In this document: one piece after another, positions 45,837 through 56,145 of the stretch
Position numbering within the stretch: position 1 is the first letter of the stretch
Layout: every line of letters starts with the position of its first letter
Source of the DNA: Caldicellulosiruptor bescii DSM 6725
Lineage (GTDB): Bacteria; Bacillota; Thermoanaerobacteria; Caldicellulosiruptorales; Caldicellulosiruptoraceae
DNA length: 64,000 nucleotides
NCBI RefSeq assembly: GCF_000022325.1
Contig: NC_012034.1
Span: 1,010,501 to 1,074,500 of the forward strand
Direction of reading: 5' to 3'
Position numbers and translations under genes: made by a program
The notes under the pieces: model-generated
The model's input: only the letters and a program-made list of their open reading frames with translations
Told to the model about the DNA's origin: nothing
The model's database searches: none

Positions 45837-48800
45837 ATGAATGCAAGAAATAAGAAGTTTTTAAGTATGATTTTAGCAATGTTTTTGGTACTCCAATTTT
45901 TACCGTTCAATACGTTTGCTGCTGATGGAGAAGTTCAGATGTCTGGACGGGAAGCTGTTGATTATGCTTTGTTTTCTGCAAGTCGAGAGAGCGCATTATT
46001 ACTGAATGGTTCAAGAATCAGCATAAAGGGTGATGTGCATACTAATGCGGACTTTGTGTATCAAGGTTCAGAGCTTGTTATTGACGGTGCATGTGAAGCT
46101 TCAGGTAAAGTGAGTGCAAAGAATGCAAAAGCTTTAATAACCAAAGAAATTGAATGTGCACCCATTATTGAAATGTCGGATTATACTACTGAGATTAAAA
46201 CAATAGCAAGTGAAAATGCAGAGATATTTGAAGCTGATCAGAAATACCATGGGAACAGTATAGTATTCGAGAAATCTATCATTGCTAATGGGAGTATTTT
46301 TGTAAATGGTTCGAAATTTACAACTAATGACTATATAATAGCAACGAAAGATATTTCAATTAATGTGGCGAAAAGTGAAATTGGCTTTAAAAATGGGAGT
46401 GTTATTTGTTCTGAAACAGGTAATATTACCTTTAATGGTTCTGAGGTAAATATAAAGGGTATCATTTATGCGCCTAAAGGAACTGTTACTATTAATTCGG
46501 GAATATTTACTTTGAAAGGAAGGATACTGGCGAATAAAATAATTTTTAGAGGAATTACTTTAAATGTACAGAGCAACAAAGAGGATATAGATTTAATTTA
46601 CAGAGAAACAGATATAATTTTTGATCAAATTCGAAATGAATATGAATGCAATATTGAACATAAAATATCATTTACGATAGTGGACAAGTTTGGCAAACCA
46701 GTACCGAATGTTATCTGTTCAATAAGTGTTACAGGCAATGCAACTGCACCAAGTTCTGTTACGACCAATAGTGATGGAAGAGCAACTATTGTTATTTCGG
46801 ATAGTATGAATGAATCAATTACGCTAACTATAACCACAAAGAAGGGTTTGAGCAAATCTATAGTACTTAATTTTGTGAAGAATCAAGCAATTATTAATTT
46901 ATACATTGTGGATAATAACAATTTACCTGTAAGTGGAGCCCAAATAACCGTTTTATCCTTGGATAGTGCGGCTGATAATGCAAGTAAAGTATTTTATTCT
47001 AATGAACAGGGTATTGCTGATTTTAGTTTGCCTGAGGGAAATTATACCTTTAAAATAGGGAAAGATAATTACAAACAAGTTATTTATGAAAAGATAAGTT
47101 TAACAGCAGGTAATGTATATTCGAATACAATCATTCTGCAAGAGTTACTTAACGAGATATTTGTTCAATATAAAACTATTTTAACAAATCAACCGGTTAA
47201 AAACCGAATAAGCGTAAAAGTGCTTTACGAGAAGAACCAGTTAAGAAGCGAAACACAAAACAGTACACCTGTGGAGCTATTTATGATGAATGCTTCAGGC
47301 GAGTGGTTATCAAAGGGTTTTCTTTTTGACAATGGCAATTTAAGTATAAATGGCGATGAGATCAAAGCTGACCAAGTGTACACAAATATTTTTGACTTTA
47401 ATGAAACTCAGCAGGGAAAACTAAGATTGAAAATTGTAGTTTACAGAGCTGATGGAACTCAAATTAGCAAAGAGTTTAGCATAGAAGTTATTGAACCTTT
47501 ACCTGATGTGGCATTCCAAACACTTATTGATGTTAATAACTACGTGAGGGAATATATTCAAAGTTATTTTACTTCCAATGTTAACACAAGCGTTAAGGAA
47601 TTAGCAAATCTACTAAAGCTGGAACTGAGTGGGGATGACAGGATAAAAGAAGTAAATGTTGTTAATGATTCATTAGAAATCACATTGACGAGCGGTTTGA
47701 AGTTATATGTTCTAATAACAGAAAATAGCAGTACTGAGACAATGGTTAGAGGTAGTGGAAGTTTTCAACAGATAGATTTAAAACCAGAATCTGATTGTAA
47801 AATTATTGATTTTAATTATGACTTTACATTATCAAAGGACATTCTGCTGTGGGCACCGTTTGACACAAAGTGGGGCGAGGCCGACGAGACAAGATATGTT
47901 GAAGAGATTGTAAATTCTTCGCCGTATGGTTATAAGTTGGACATAGTAAGAGATACTGAAGCCAATGTAGAGTCACTGAGGGATGTTACAAAATATGGTA
48001 TGATTATATTTGCAACTCATGGTCATAATGGTCAGTGGTTGGTGACAGGAGAAAAATTGGGAGAAAACATTAAATACAAAATAGAACAGCAGAAAGATGA
48101 AGTTGGTATATTTACAATAGCAGATATAGATAATAAAAATTCTGAAACCTATTATGCAGTAAGCAACAAATGGTTTGAAAATAATCTTTCTGATAGATTT
48201 GCCAAGAGCATTATAGTAAATAATTCTTGCTATAGCACAGCAACAGATTTACTTTGGAATGCATTTGCTCAAAGAGGAGCATGTGCATATTTTGGTTATA
48301 GTGATAAAGTAACGAATGAATGTATAGTGATAAATAGCGTGCATTTACTTACAGAGATAATTTTGAATGGTAGGTGTACAGTTGAAGCCTATGTACCAAC
48401 TTTAGATACTTATTATAATGATAATGGGATGTTTCAGATAAAAGGTCAGGCAAATTTGAAGATGCCATATGGATTGATTAATGGTAGTTTTGAAAATGAC
48501 CTTATTGGGTGGCAAACGGACGGAGATGGGAGAGCAACAACTGGGCTTGGCTTTGTAAAGCCGACAGATGGAAGCAAGATGGGGATTATTTCAACAGGTT
48601 TAGGCTATACGTTAGAACATGGTGAGCTAAAGCAAAGAATATTTATACCTGAATATGCCAACAAGTTAATATTTGATTGGAATGTTTTATCAGAAGAATT
48701 TTTAGAATGGATAGGTTCACGCTACGATGATCCATTTGTTGTAACAATAACCTTAGAGGGTGAAAATGGGCAGGAGGTTAAGATTTTAGATTTGGACATA

Positions 48801-49901
48801 AATAAAATAGCTTCAATGTTTAATGCGACAGAAACTAACGGTGGGAATTTAATAAAAGTTTCACCTGAGATAGTGTTTGATAAAGGCGATGTATGGATGA
48901 CAGACTGGCAGACCACAGAATTTGATGTAACACCATTCAGAGGGCAGAATGCAGTTCTGAAATTTAGCGTTAAAGATGCGGTTGATACCATATATACGAC
49001 AGCTGTGTTGATAGATAATATTAGATTTGATGTAAATTACGGATATTCAGGGCGACCAGTAGAAGTTGATCCACTGATGTTTAGCAAAGATTTTAGCAGG
49101 GGTATTTTTAATAACACAAAGGGAATAAGTTATATATTTTATGATCCAAAAAACTTTAAATCACAAGCAGAGTTTGCGAGAAAATGGGTTAGATTTAAAA
49201 ATGGATACAAGAGTATAGAACAGGTTAAAGCCATCCAAGTAGAAACAGAGGAAGTATTTGTGAGGGAATGGAATAATATGAGAGATGAAGGGATTGACAA
49301 CGTAATTTTGTTTTTTCACGGTAAGTATTATGCTATAATGATAAATAATGATAGAGACGTTGATCGTGATAATAAAACAGATAAAGAAAACCTAACAGTC
49401 AATCCAGACGGGAAGACACTACATGATGATTTAGCAACTGAAATAAGGAAATTAAAGGAAAAGAAAATAAAGGAACTAGTACTGCTAAGTTGCAATAATG
49501 GTTTGCTTGATGCTATAGACACAAAAGCAACAATAAGTGAAAAAGATAAAAAATTAGTTACCCTTGGTAACGTGGCACAGGCATTTTTAGAAACGCAGAA
49601 TGTTGAGAAAGTAGAGGGGTTTGATGGTTCATTGAGTTTTTTCGGGGGCACATGTTTTCCAAGAATTGCTTTAGACCAGAGTTCTTTTTACGAACAGCTT
49701 GAGCAATTAGAGAATTATAAAAGGCACAAAAATTTTCCAAGGCCGGTTGGACTCTCGTATAATCCTTTCGGAATAAAAGTATTACCTGTTGGGAAGGTCA
49801 TATATTTTAAAGATAGAAATGGAAAGACGAAATGTTCATATAAGTGTGATAAATTTTTAGTAGAGATAGAGGTGATAGGTAATTATGATGGAAAAGAGTG
49901 A
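45837..49901 (+). CDS. Giant secreted protein with two caspase/gingipain-like modules
   Basis: 1354 residues. Signal peptide ends TFAAD. Residues ~30-270 are beta-strand repeats like bactofilin/adhesin helices (NGSKFTTNDYIIATKDISIN). Ig-like and carboxypeptidase-regulatory-like domains follow (~275-450). A clan CD-type module has MIIFATHGHNG (His728, His730) and SIIVNNSCYS (Cys798). A CBM-like region follows (NGSFENDLIGWQTDGDG). A second, degenerate module has NVILFFHGKYY (His1161) and ELVLLSCNNG (Cys1219). ATG 45837 has GGAGGAGG. Its end overlaps the next, broken, gene. Confidence 0.6.
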   Translation: MNARNKKFLSMILAMFLVLQFLPFNTFAADGEVQMSGREAVDYALFSASRESALLLNGSRISIKGDVHTNADFVYQGSELVIDGACEASGKVSAKNAKALITKEIECAPIIEMSDYTTEIKTIASENAEIFEADQKYHGNSIVFEKSIIANGSIFVNGSKFTTNDYIIATKDISINVAKSEIGFKNGSVICSETGNITFNGSEVNIKGIIYAPKGTVTINSGIFTLKGRILANKIIFRGITLNVQSNKEDIDLIYRETDIIFDQIRNEYECNIEHKISFTIVDKFGKPVPNVICSISVTGNATAPSSVTTNSDGRATIVISDSMNESITLTITTKKGLSKSIVLNFVKNQAIINLYIVDNNNLPVSGAQITVLSLDSAADNASKVFYSNEQGIADFSLPEGNYTFKIGKDNYKQVIYEKISLTAGNVYSNTIILQELLNEIFVQYKTILTNQPVKNRISVKVLYEKNQLRSETQNSTPVELFMMNASGEWLSKGFLFDNGNLSINGDEIKADQVYTNIFDFNETQQGKLRLKIVVYRADGTQISKEFSIEVIEPLPDVAFQTLIDVNNYVREYIQSYFTSNVNTSVKELANLLKLELSGDDRIKEVNVVNDSLEITLTSGLKLYVLITENSSTETMVRGSGSFQQIDLKPESDCKIIDFNYDFTLSKDILLWAPFDTKWGEADETRYVEEIVNSSPYGYKLDIVRDTEANVESLRDVTKYGMIIFATHGHNGQWLVTGEKLGENIKYKIEQQKDEVGIFTIADIDNKNSETYYAVSNKWFENNLSDRFAKSIIVNNSCYSTATDLLWNAFAQRGACAYFGYSDKVTNECIVINSVHLLTEIILNGRCTVEAYVPTLDTYYNDNGMFQIKGQANLKMPYGLINGSFENDLIGWQTDGDGRATTGLGFVKPTDGSKMGIISTGLGYTLEHGELKQRIFIPEYANKLIFDWNVLSEEFLEWIGSRYDDPFVVTITLEGENGQEVKILDLDINKIASMFNATETNGGNLIKVSPEIVFDKGDVWMTDWQTTEFDVTPFRGQNAVLKFSVKDAVDTIYTTAVLIDNIRFDVNYGYSGRPVEVDPLMFSKDFSRGIFNNTKGISYIFYDPKNFKSQAEFARKWVRFKNGYKSIEQVKAIQVETEEVFVREWNNMRDEGIDNVILFFHGKYYAIMINNDRDVDRDNKTDKENLTVNPDGKTLHDDLATEIRKLKEKKIKELVLLSCNNGLLDAIDTKATISEKDKKLVTLGNVAQAFLETQNVEKVEGFDGSLSFFGGTCFPRIALDQSSFYEQLEQLENYKRHKNFPRPVGLSYNPFGIKVLPVGKVIYFKDRNGKTKCSYKCDKFLVEIEVIGNYDGKE

Positions 49902-50344
49902 AAGCAAAAAAGGGATGGGTTGTTGGATAATATTAACAATCAGTGTAGGTATGTTTATTTTTTTGGTGGTATATATATCCTATTATACCTTTTGAAGTTA
50001 AAACTTATTATGTTGGTTGGATAGAGAGTGACAAAGAAATAGAAAAAATTATTTGGCGAGACGAGCTTATAGAAGACGAAGTTAGTATGTTATTAAGGTT
50101 AGGAGATGATAAAGATAAAAGCTATCGTATCCAGAAACTATTAGAAAAACTGAGAAAGGTGGATAGTAATAAATATAAATTGTTAGTAGTTCATGGTTCA
50201 CGGATTAAAAGAATTAAGAAATCAATGGACAATATTTGTACTTTTGATGTGTTAGAATTTGAAAGAAATATACCTGAAAACAAAATTCATTATTACTTAA
50301 TAGACAGAAGAATCACTGCAACAAATTTTGATCTTTGGAGATAA
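49885..50344 (+). pseudogene. Small membrane protein, copy 1, frameshifted in a T7 run
   Basis: Copy of 52975-53559. The T run near 49968 has seven bases against six in the second copy, shifting the frame after SVGMFIF. The downstream frame carries the same FEVKTYYVGWIESDKEIEKIIWRD and LLVVHGSRIKRIKKSMDN blocks and ends earlier (NFDLWR). Overlap with the giant protein gene suggests an operon. Confidence 0.75.
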
Positions 50345-50453
50345 GTATAATTGGTTATAGTGCCAAATTAGCATGCTGAATGTTATTATACAAAATGTTG
50401 TAATATAAAATATAAAAAGGTAAAACTATAATTAATTTTGGTAGAGGTGCAAA

Positions 50454-52685
50454 ATGAAAATGAGAAAAATAAAGTATGCAGTATTATTGTTTTTAATTTT
50501 TAGTTTTCTAAGTATGACCTTATCAAATGCAAATTCAAAGAATAAAGAAAACAGCAAAGAGTTGCAGGGAGAAAATTTTAAGGTTATTTCATCAGGTGCC
50601 GGGAGTCTTCACACGTTGGCAATTAAAGATGATGGAACAGTGTGGGCATGGGGATATAATGGTTTTGGGCAGCTTGGCAATGGCACATATAAAGATTCGT
50701 GTATTCCTGTTCGTGTTAAGGGGCTCAAGGATGTGGTGGCAGTATCAGCAGGGACGTTTCATTCTTTGGCGTTAAAGAAGGATGGGAGTGTATGGATTTG
50801 GGGTCATACTAACTATGGACAGAGAAAAAGCGATGTATATAGAGATTTTACAACGCCAGTGAAGGTAAAAGAACTAAAAAATATAGTTGCGATTGCAGCT
50901 GGGTGGGATTTTTCATTGGCTGTTGGTTCTGACGGAAGCGTTTGGGCATGGGGTATAAACAATCATGGGGAGCTTGGAATTGGGAGTTTAAAACCATCAG
51001 CTGTTCCAGTAAAGGTGAAAGGGTTAAAAGATGTAGTAGCAGTTTCAGCAGGACTTTATCATTCATTGGCACTGAAACGTGATGGTACTGTTTGGAGTTG
51101 GGGATATAATGAAGATGGTGAGCTCGGGAACAGACCAACTGAAGATTATACTGTTTCTGTTCCTGTCCGTGTAAAGGGATTATCTGATGTTATAGCAATC
51201 TCAGCAGGTGGTTTTCATTCTATAGCACTAAATAAAGATGGCGCTGTTTGGATTTGGGGTGGAGGTATAATTGAGAAAAATGGGAAAATAGATAATTCAT
51301 ATATTCCTGTACGTATAAGATGGTTAAATAAGGTTGTAGCTATTGCTGCCGGTTATCGTCATTCAATAGCATTGAAAGATGATGGGACAGTATGGGTATG
51401 GGGACATAATTCTTATGGTGTGCTTGGTAGTAATGTTGGTGAGCATTCATTTTTGCTTGTTCAGGTTAAGGGTTTAAAGAACGTTGTAGCAGTTGCCGCA
51501 GGCAGATTGCATTCAGTTGCTTTAACAAAAAATGGTACTATTTGGGCATGGGGGAATAATGCTTTTGGTCAGCTGGGAAGAGAGAATAATAGCTTTTCTT
51601 TAAATCTTCCATATAAAGTGAAATGGCTTGACAATGTTGTAGCAATTGCTACGGGTGGTTCTCATACGTTAGCAATAAAAAGAGATGGAACAGTTTGGTC
51701 ATGGGGTGCTAATAACAAAGGTCAGCTTGGTAACGGGACTTATAAATCTTCGTATATTCCTACGTGTGTAAAGGGACTAAATAATGCTGTGTTAGTGGAG
51801 GCTGGATCTCAACATTCATTAGCAGTAGATAAAGATGGCACTGTTTGGGTATGGGGATTTATTGAAAGTGTGTGGAGTGAAAAAAATACTAAAGATATAT
51901 TATCTCCACTACCAATAAAGATTGGAAAATTAAACGATATTACGGAAATAGCTGGTGGATTAGATTACATATTGGTTTTAAGAAAAGATGGGAACATATG
52001 GGGGTGTGGTAATGATTTTTATTTTCGCAAATTTACCGACAGTTCAGTAAGTTCTGTGACTAAATTAATACGTTTAGATAATATAAAAAATGTGAGGTCA
52101 ATTGCAGCAGGTTACTTTCATTCATTGGCTGTGAGAACTGATGGGACTGTTTGGTCATGGGGTGATACTAATTTAGATAATAAAAAGAAATATCTTAATT
52201 TTTCAGAAAAGCCAGTTAAAATAAAGGGATTGAGTGGAGTAGTAAAAGTAGCGGCTGGTAAATATCATTCTTTGGCTTTGAAAAAGGATGGTACTGTTTG
52301 GAGTTGGGGATATAATGCTTATGGTCAGCTTGGGAATGGGACAAGAGAGACATCTTTTGTTCCTGTACGTGTGAAAGGTCTAAACAATGTAGTAGCAATT
52401 GCTGCAGGGGATTACCATTCAATGGCACTGAAAAAAGATGGAACTGTTTGGGTATGGGGTTCAAACATTAGAGGGCAGCTTGGTAGAAGAAATATAGAAT
52501 TTTCAACAGTTCCTTTAAAAGTAGAAAAGCTTGACAATGTTGTGGCAATTGCTGCAGGAGATACTCATTCAGTAGCGCTTAAAAAAGATGGAACAGTATG
52601 GGTGTGGGGGATTGAATGTGACAGAGATCTTAGCAAAGAGATTCTTTCCTCTTCATCTATTCCGGTACAAATAAAATTCAGATGA
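50454..52685 (+). CDS. Secreted RCC1-repeat beta-propeller protein
   Basis: 743 residues with a signal peptide (MKMRKIKYAVLLFLIFSF...). I count 14 RCC1-type repeats of ~50 residues, each with AIAAGxxHSLALKKDGTVWxWG and often GQLGNGT. Fourteen blades fit two seven-bladed propellers. One repeat is weak (GGLDYILVLRKDGNIWGCG). Such proteins act as binding scaffolds; no catalytic domain is present. GAGGTG precedes the ATG. Confidence 0.85.
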   Translation: MKMRKIKYAVLLFLIFSFLSMTLSNANSKNKENSKELQGENFKVISSGAGSLHTLAIKDDGTVWAWGYNGFGQLGNGTYKDSCIPVRVKGLKDVVAVSAGTFHSLALKKDGSVWIWGHTNYGQRKSDVYRDFTTPVKVKELKNIVAIAAGWDFSLAVGSDGSVWAWGINNHGELGIGSLKPSAVPVKVKGLKDVVAVSAGLYHSLALKRDGTVWSWGYNEDGELGNRPTEDYTVSVPVRVKGLSDVIAISAGGFHSIALNKDGAVWIWGGGIIEKNGKIDNSYIPVRIRWLNKVVAIAAGYRHSIALKDDGTVWVWGHNSYGVLGSNVGEHSFLLVQVKGLKNVVAVAAGRLHSVALTKNGTIWAWGNNAFGQLGRENNSFSLNLPYKVKWLDNVVAIATGGSHTLAIKRDGTVWSWGANNKGQLGNGTYKSSYIPTCVKGLNNAVLVEAGSQHSLAVDKDGTVWVWGFIESVWSEKNTKDILSPLPIKIGKLNDITEIAGGLDYILVLRKDGNIWGCGNDFYFRKFTDSSVSSVTKLIRLDNIKNVRSIAAGYFHSLAVRTDGTVWSWGDTNLDNKKKYLNFSEKPVKIKGLSGVVKVAAGKYHSLALKKDGTVWSWGYNAYGQLGNGTRETSFVPVRVKGLNNVVAIAAGDYHSMALKKDGTVWVWGSNIRGQLGRRNIEFSTVPLKVEKLDNVVAIAAGDTHSVALKKDGTVWVWGIECDRDLSKEILSSSSIPVQIKFR

Positions 52686-52722
52686 AGATTGAGTATTAGA
52701 CTATAAATAATTTTGTATAATA

Positions 52723-52974
52723 GACAAACAGCAGAATGTCAAGAGGTAGGGGATATAATATACCAAATAAAAATAACATTCAAATTTTACTTAATTCAGC
52801 TTTTAAGAAGTATTTAGCTTAACTTATTGGTATTAGTAAGTGTTTTATTTATGGTTTTCGGAATAAAAGTATTACCTGTTAGGAAGGTCATATATTTTAA
52901 AGATAGAAATGGAAGGATGAAATGTTTATATTGGTGTGATAAATTTTTAGTAGAGATAGAGGTGATAAGTAATT
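52723..52974 (+). repeat. Chimeric duplication scar
   Basis: 52723-52857 copies the start of the ABC-2/M1-like gene and its leader (38921-39053). It is joined at once to a copy of the end of the giant protein gene (from ~49768), which leads into the intact small-membrane-protein copy. The gene fragments are not functional. Confidence 0.75.
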
Positions 52975-53559
52975 ATGATGGAAAAGGGTGAAAGCAAAAA
53001 AGGGATGGGTTGTTGGGCAATATTAACAATCAGTGTAGGTATGTTTATTTTTTGGTGGTATATATATCCTATTATACCTTTTGAAGTTAAAACTTATTAT
53101 ATTGGTTGGATAGAGAGTGACAAAGAAATAGAAAAAATTATTTGGCGAGACAGTTTTGTAGAATATGAGGTTAATATGTTGTTAGTGTTAGGGTATGATA
53201 AAAATAAAAGCTATCGTGTCCAGAAACTATTAGAAAAACTGAGAAAGGTGGATAGTAATAAATATAAATTGTTAGTGGTCTATGGTTCACGAATTAAAAG
53301 AATTAAGAAATCAATGGACAATATTTGTACTTTTGATGTGTTAGAATTTGAAAGAAATATACCTGAAAACAAAATTCATTATTACTTAATAGACAGAAGA
53401 ATCCCTGCAATAAGTCCTGAATTTTGGGGGATAAGAATAATTGATTATAGTACCAAAATTAGTTTGTTAAATGTTATTGTACAAAATGTTGTAGATATTT
53501 ATTATGGACAATCAATTAGGTTGTTGAATAATAAATATTACCAACAATACATAAAATAA
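52975..53559 (+). CDS. Small single-pass membrane protein, copy 2 (intact)
   Basis: 194 residues: cytoplasmic start with GESKKGMGC, one membrane helix (~14-34, ending WWYIYPIIPF), then a charged extracytoplasmic domain (YYIGWIESDKEIEKIIWRD, LVVYGSRIKRIKKSMDN, YYLIDRRIPAISPEFWG). No family recognised. Its last ~15 codons come from the inserted IS end (53518 onward), so the native C-terminus was probably different. Confidence 0.6.
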   Translation: MMEKGESKKGMGCWAILTISVGMFIFWWYIYPIIPFEVKTYYIGWIESDKEIEKIIWRDSFVEYEVNMLLVLGYDKNKSYRVQKLLEKLRKVDSNKYKLLVVYGSRIKRIKKSMDNICTFDVLEFERNIPENKIHYYLIDRRIPAISPEFWGIRIIDYSTKISLLNVIVQNVVDIYYGQSIRLLNNKYYQQYIK

Positions 53560-54451
53560 ACAAAAGTTTTTGATTCCATTCATAAGTAAAAGAAAACTTC
53601 TTACCTTCTAATTTTCTAAAAAGTTGCTCAAATAGAAAAGTAATTAATATCCAATCAATAAATCTTTTATGATTTCTAAATTCCTTGAGCCTCACATTCT
53701 CAGGATTATATTCTCCTTTTAATTTGCTAAATAGTCTTTCAATCTTTGTTCTCTGCTTGTATAGCTTTTTACCCTCTTCAGTTTCTAAAAATCTTATGTT
53801 CTTGCTTCTAAAACTATTGCTAACATTGTTTTTATTTTTCATGTTTCTTTTATTTATCCCAGCAACAAATTTAACTTTAAGCTTATTTGCTATATTAAAT
53901 CAGCTGCTACAATCGTATCCCGCATCTGCTAAAACAATCTCACAGCTCAAGCCCCATGCCCTATACAAAAGCTCTTTTTGTCTTGAGTCATGTTCGTTTG
54001 CTGTTGCTAAAATTCAGAAAAGTGGTATTACTTCTTCTTTACCTGCACACAAAAGATGTAATTTGTATCCCCTGAAAAATCCTATTGTAATATGTATACA
54101 TATTTTTGCTTCTAAATCATTTTTGGCACTTCTCAGCGACGGCGAGTCAACTTTTGCTATACTCATATCAGGTTTTATTTCAGCTATTACTATGTCCTTT
54201 ATATCTTGCATGTATTCTTTCTATATTGTTCTTGACAACTTTGCAAAATATGAATAGTTTGGACTTTCTTCCATACCTATTGCTCTTTTAAACTCTGTGT
54301 CTTGGTTTATTCGATATTTTAATTCTCTGAAATTTTTCCCCCTTGTGTTTTGTTGTGATTTTCTCTTAAATTAAAATTATAACACAAGAGGGGTATTTTC
54401 TTTTGTTGCTACGTTTACTATAACATGGTTATTTCTTTTATTCAACAACCT
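53518..54451 (-). mobile_element. Decayed DDE insertion sequence, copy 3
   Basis: 934 bp between AGGTTGTTGAATAA (53518-53531) and TTATTCAACAACCT (54438-54451). The transposase lies on the minus strand in pieces: 54211-54014 (IAEIKPDMSIAKVDSPSLR, FFRGYKLHLLCAGKEEVIPLF), a segment with LADAGYD near 53930, and 53842-53559 (KQRTKIERLFSKLKGEYN). Frame breaks and stops lie between them, and the N-terminus is largely missing. Confidence 0.8.
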
Positions 54452-54590
54452 CAGGATAGAAATAATTTCATATAGTACATTATATCATAATTATATTTAT
54501 TAGAAATATTAGTTTAGAATTCCGTTTATCCATATCAAAAGTACTCGGAATATATAATTTAAAAATTTTAAAAATCATCGAAAAATACAG

Positions 54591-54658
54591 TTGACAGAAT
54601 CAAATTTTAGTGTTATATAATTATATAACACTATAAAAATCAAACAGGAGGGTAGGTT
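54591..54658 (+). promoter_or_regulatory. Promoter with 26-bp palindromic operator (GntR site)
   Basis: TTGACA (54591-54596), 17 bp, TATATA/TATAAT (54614-54621). The -10 is embedded in a perfect palindrome, 54608-54633, with arms TAGTGTTATATAA and its complement. A YtrA-type GntR regulator is encoded in the operon, so autorepression is likely. Confidence 0.7.
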
Positions 54659-55774
54659 ATGCATTTTAATCAAAATGTTTTAGGACTTATTGGTTTGCTG
54701 GTGGTCATTTTTTTCATTGTACTTGGGCTTTTCTATCTTATATCCAAAAATAGCTCTAACATATTTCAGATTAAAAAATTTCACACCAACCAAACAATGA
54801 GACTTGTTTTATCACTGCTTTCAATTTTATTTGCATGGATTTTTCCATGGACTGCATTAAAGGTTTTGTTTGTATTGAGCTGCATTTTGTTTTTATTTAG
54901 TATTTTTACAATAAAGAAAACTTCTATGGGAATGATTATTGCTATAATCTTAGTCATATTGATTGTTGTTGGTTCAATTATATCTCAACTTCACTACTAC
55001 TCTTCTGATAAGCAAGATTTTAAGTTTTCTAGTTTATCAAAAAGTATTTCACAAATAATTTCTGATGTGATTACCAGCAGCGACTTTATAGAGGTTTATC
55101 ATTCAATTACTTATTCTGCAGACCAGGATATGTCAATTAAGAATTTTGATGAAATTGTAATTAGCTGTTCAGGCGGAATAGATTTAGAACTCATTGATGA
55201 TGAAGATACCATCTATTTTCCTTCAGTGCTCAAAACAAAAGTTTCAGGAAAAACTTTAAAAGTCTTTGACAGAAATACAGAATTTGATACAACATATGAA
55301 ATAAGACTTGGTACAAAATCTTTGAAAAATGTAAAAATTTCCTGTAAAGGGCTAAAAACAAGAGGTGATGGGAAGTTCAAAAATCTAACAGTAAATTCAG
55401 ATGGCAGCTTTTTTCAAGGGCAGATTGAAGCAACAGATAATATTTCTTTAGACTGTGTAGGGCTTGAACTGAGAGCTGATTTTAAGGGGAAGCATTTGAA
55501 GGTTAATTCTTCTGGGGCAAATATAAATTCACAGTTGATATTTGATAAAATTGAGATTGATTCAACAGGATTGAATATCAGGGTAAAAGCAAGGTTTGAG
55601 GAGTTTGATATTAATGCAACAGGATTGAATGGATCAATTAATATTTTGAATAGCGAAAATGAAAAGGGCATTTTGAACATTGAAGCAACAGGTGGTATTG
55701 TAAAAATCAATAACCTTTACAGTGCACCTGTTGCAACTATAACTTCAGGTTTTGTAAAACTTATAAGAGAGTGA
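54659..55774 (+). CDS. Membrane protein with beta-helix adhesin-like domain
   Basis: 371 residues. About four N-terminal membrane helices (to ~residue 110), then repeated short strands (SCKGLKTRGDGKFKNLTVNSDGS, DCVGLELRADFKGKHLKVNSSG, DSTGLNIRVKARFEEFDINATG) as in DUF4097-like adhesin or bactofilin-like folds. First gene of the GntR operon. Could sense the envelope. Confidence 0.6.
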   Translation: MHFNQNVLGLIGLLVVIFFIVLGLFYLISKNSSNIFQIKKFHTNQTMRLVLSLLSILFAWIFPWTALKVLFVLSCILFLFSIFTIKKTSMGMIIAIILVILIVVGSIISQLHYYSSDKQDFKFSSLSKSISQIISDVITSSDFIEVYHSITYSADQDMSIKNFDEIVISCSGGIDLELIDDEDTIYFPSVLKTKVSGKTLKVFDRNTEFDTTYEIRLGTKSLKNVKISCKGLKTRGDGKFKNLTVNSDGSFFQGQIEATDNISLDCVGLELRADFKGKHLKVNSSGANINSQLIFDKIEIDSTGLNIRVKARFEEFDINATGLNGSINILNSENEKGILNIEATGGIVKINNLYSAPVATITSGFVKLIRE

Positions 55775-56145
55775 TGATTAAAATGCTGAGAAAAGTTGAT
55801 AAACACAGCGGTGTGCCTGCATACGTCCAGATTGTCAACATGATTAAATCAGAGATAATACTTGGAAATCTTCAGCAAGGTTTACAGCTTCCAACTGTAA
55901 GAGAACTTCAGGCAATTTTTGATGTGAATATAAACACTGTCTTAAAAGCATTTGAAAAACTAAAAGCTGAAGGTTTTATTGAAGCAGAACAGGGGATTGG
56001 GTATTTTGTGAAGAAGGATATTGATGTTGATAAAAAGATAATAGAGATAATAAAAGGGTGTGTTAGGGAACTTAGAAGTCATCAAATAGATTTTTACACA
56101 GCCATGATTTTATTTGAGGAGGTGTGGAAAAATGAAGAGGTTTGA
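55771..56145 (+). CDS. YtrA-type GntR transcriptional regulator
   Basis: 124 residues: winged helix (VPAYVQIVNMIKSEIILGNLQQGLQLPTVRELQ, FDVNINTVLKAFEKLKAEGFIEAEQGIGYFV) plus a short helical tail, the YtrA subfamily size. These regulate adjacent ABC-2 systems and their own promoter. It overlaps both neighbours, so it is an operon member. Confidence 0.88.
   Translation: MMIKMLRKVDKHSGVPAYVQIVNMIKSEIILGNLQQGLQLPTVRELQAIFDVNINTVLKAFEKLKAEGFIEAEQGIGYFVKKDIDVDKKIIEIIKGCVRELRSHQIDFYTAMILFEEVWKNEEV

Noticed and set aside
50600-52680. Regular DNA repeats that might be a CRISPR array
   Set aside because: The ~150-bp periodicity matches codons of RCC1 protein repeats, with no short identical repeats and unique spacers.
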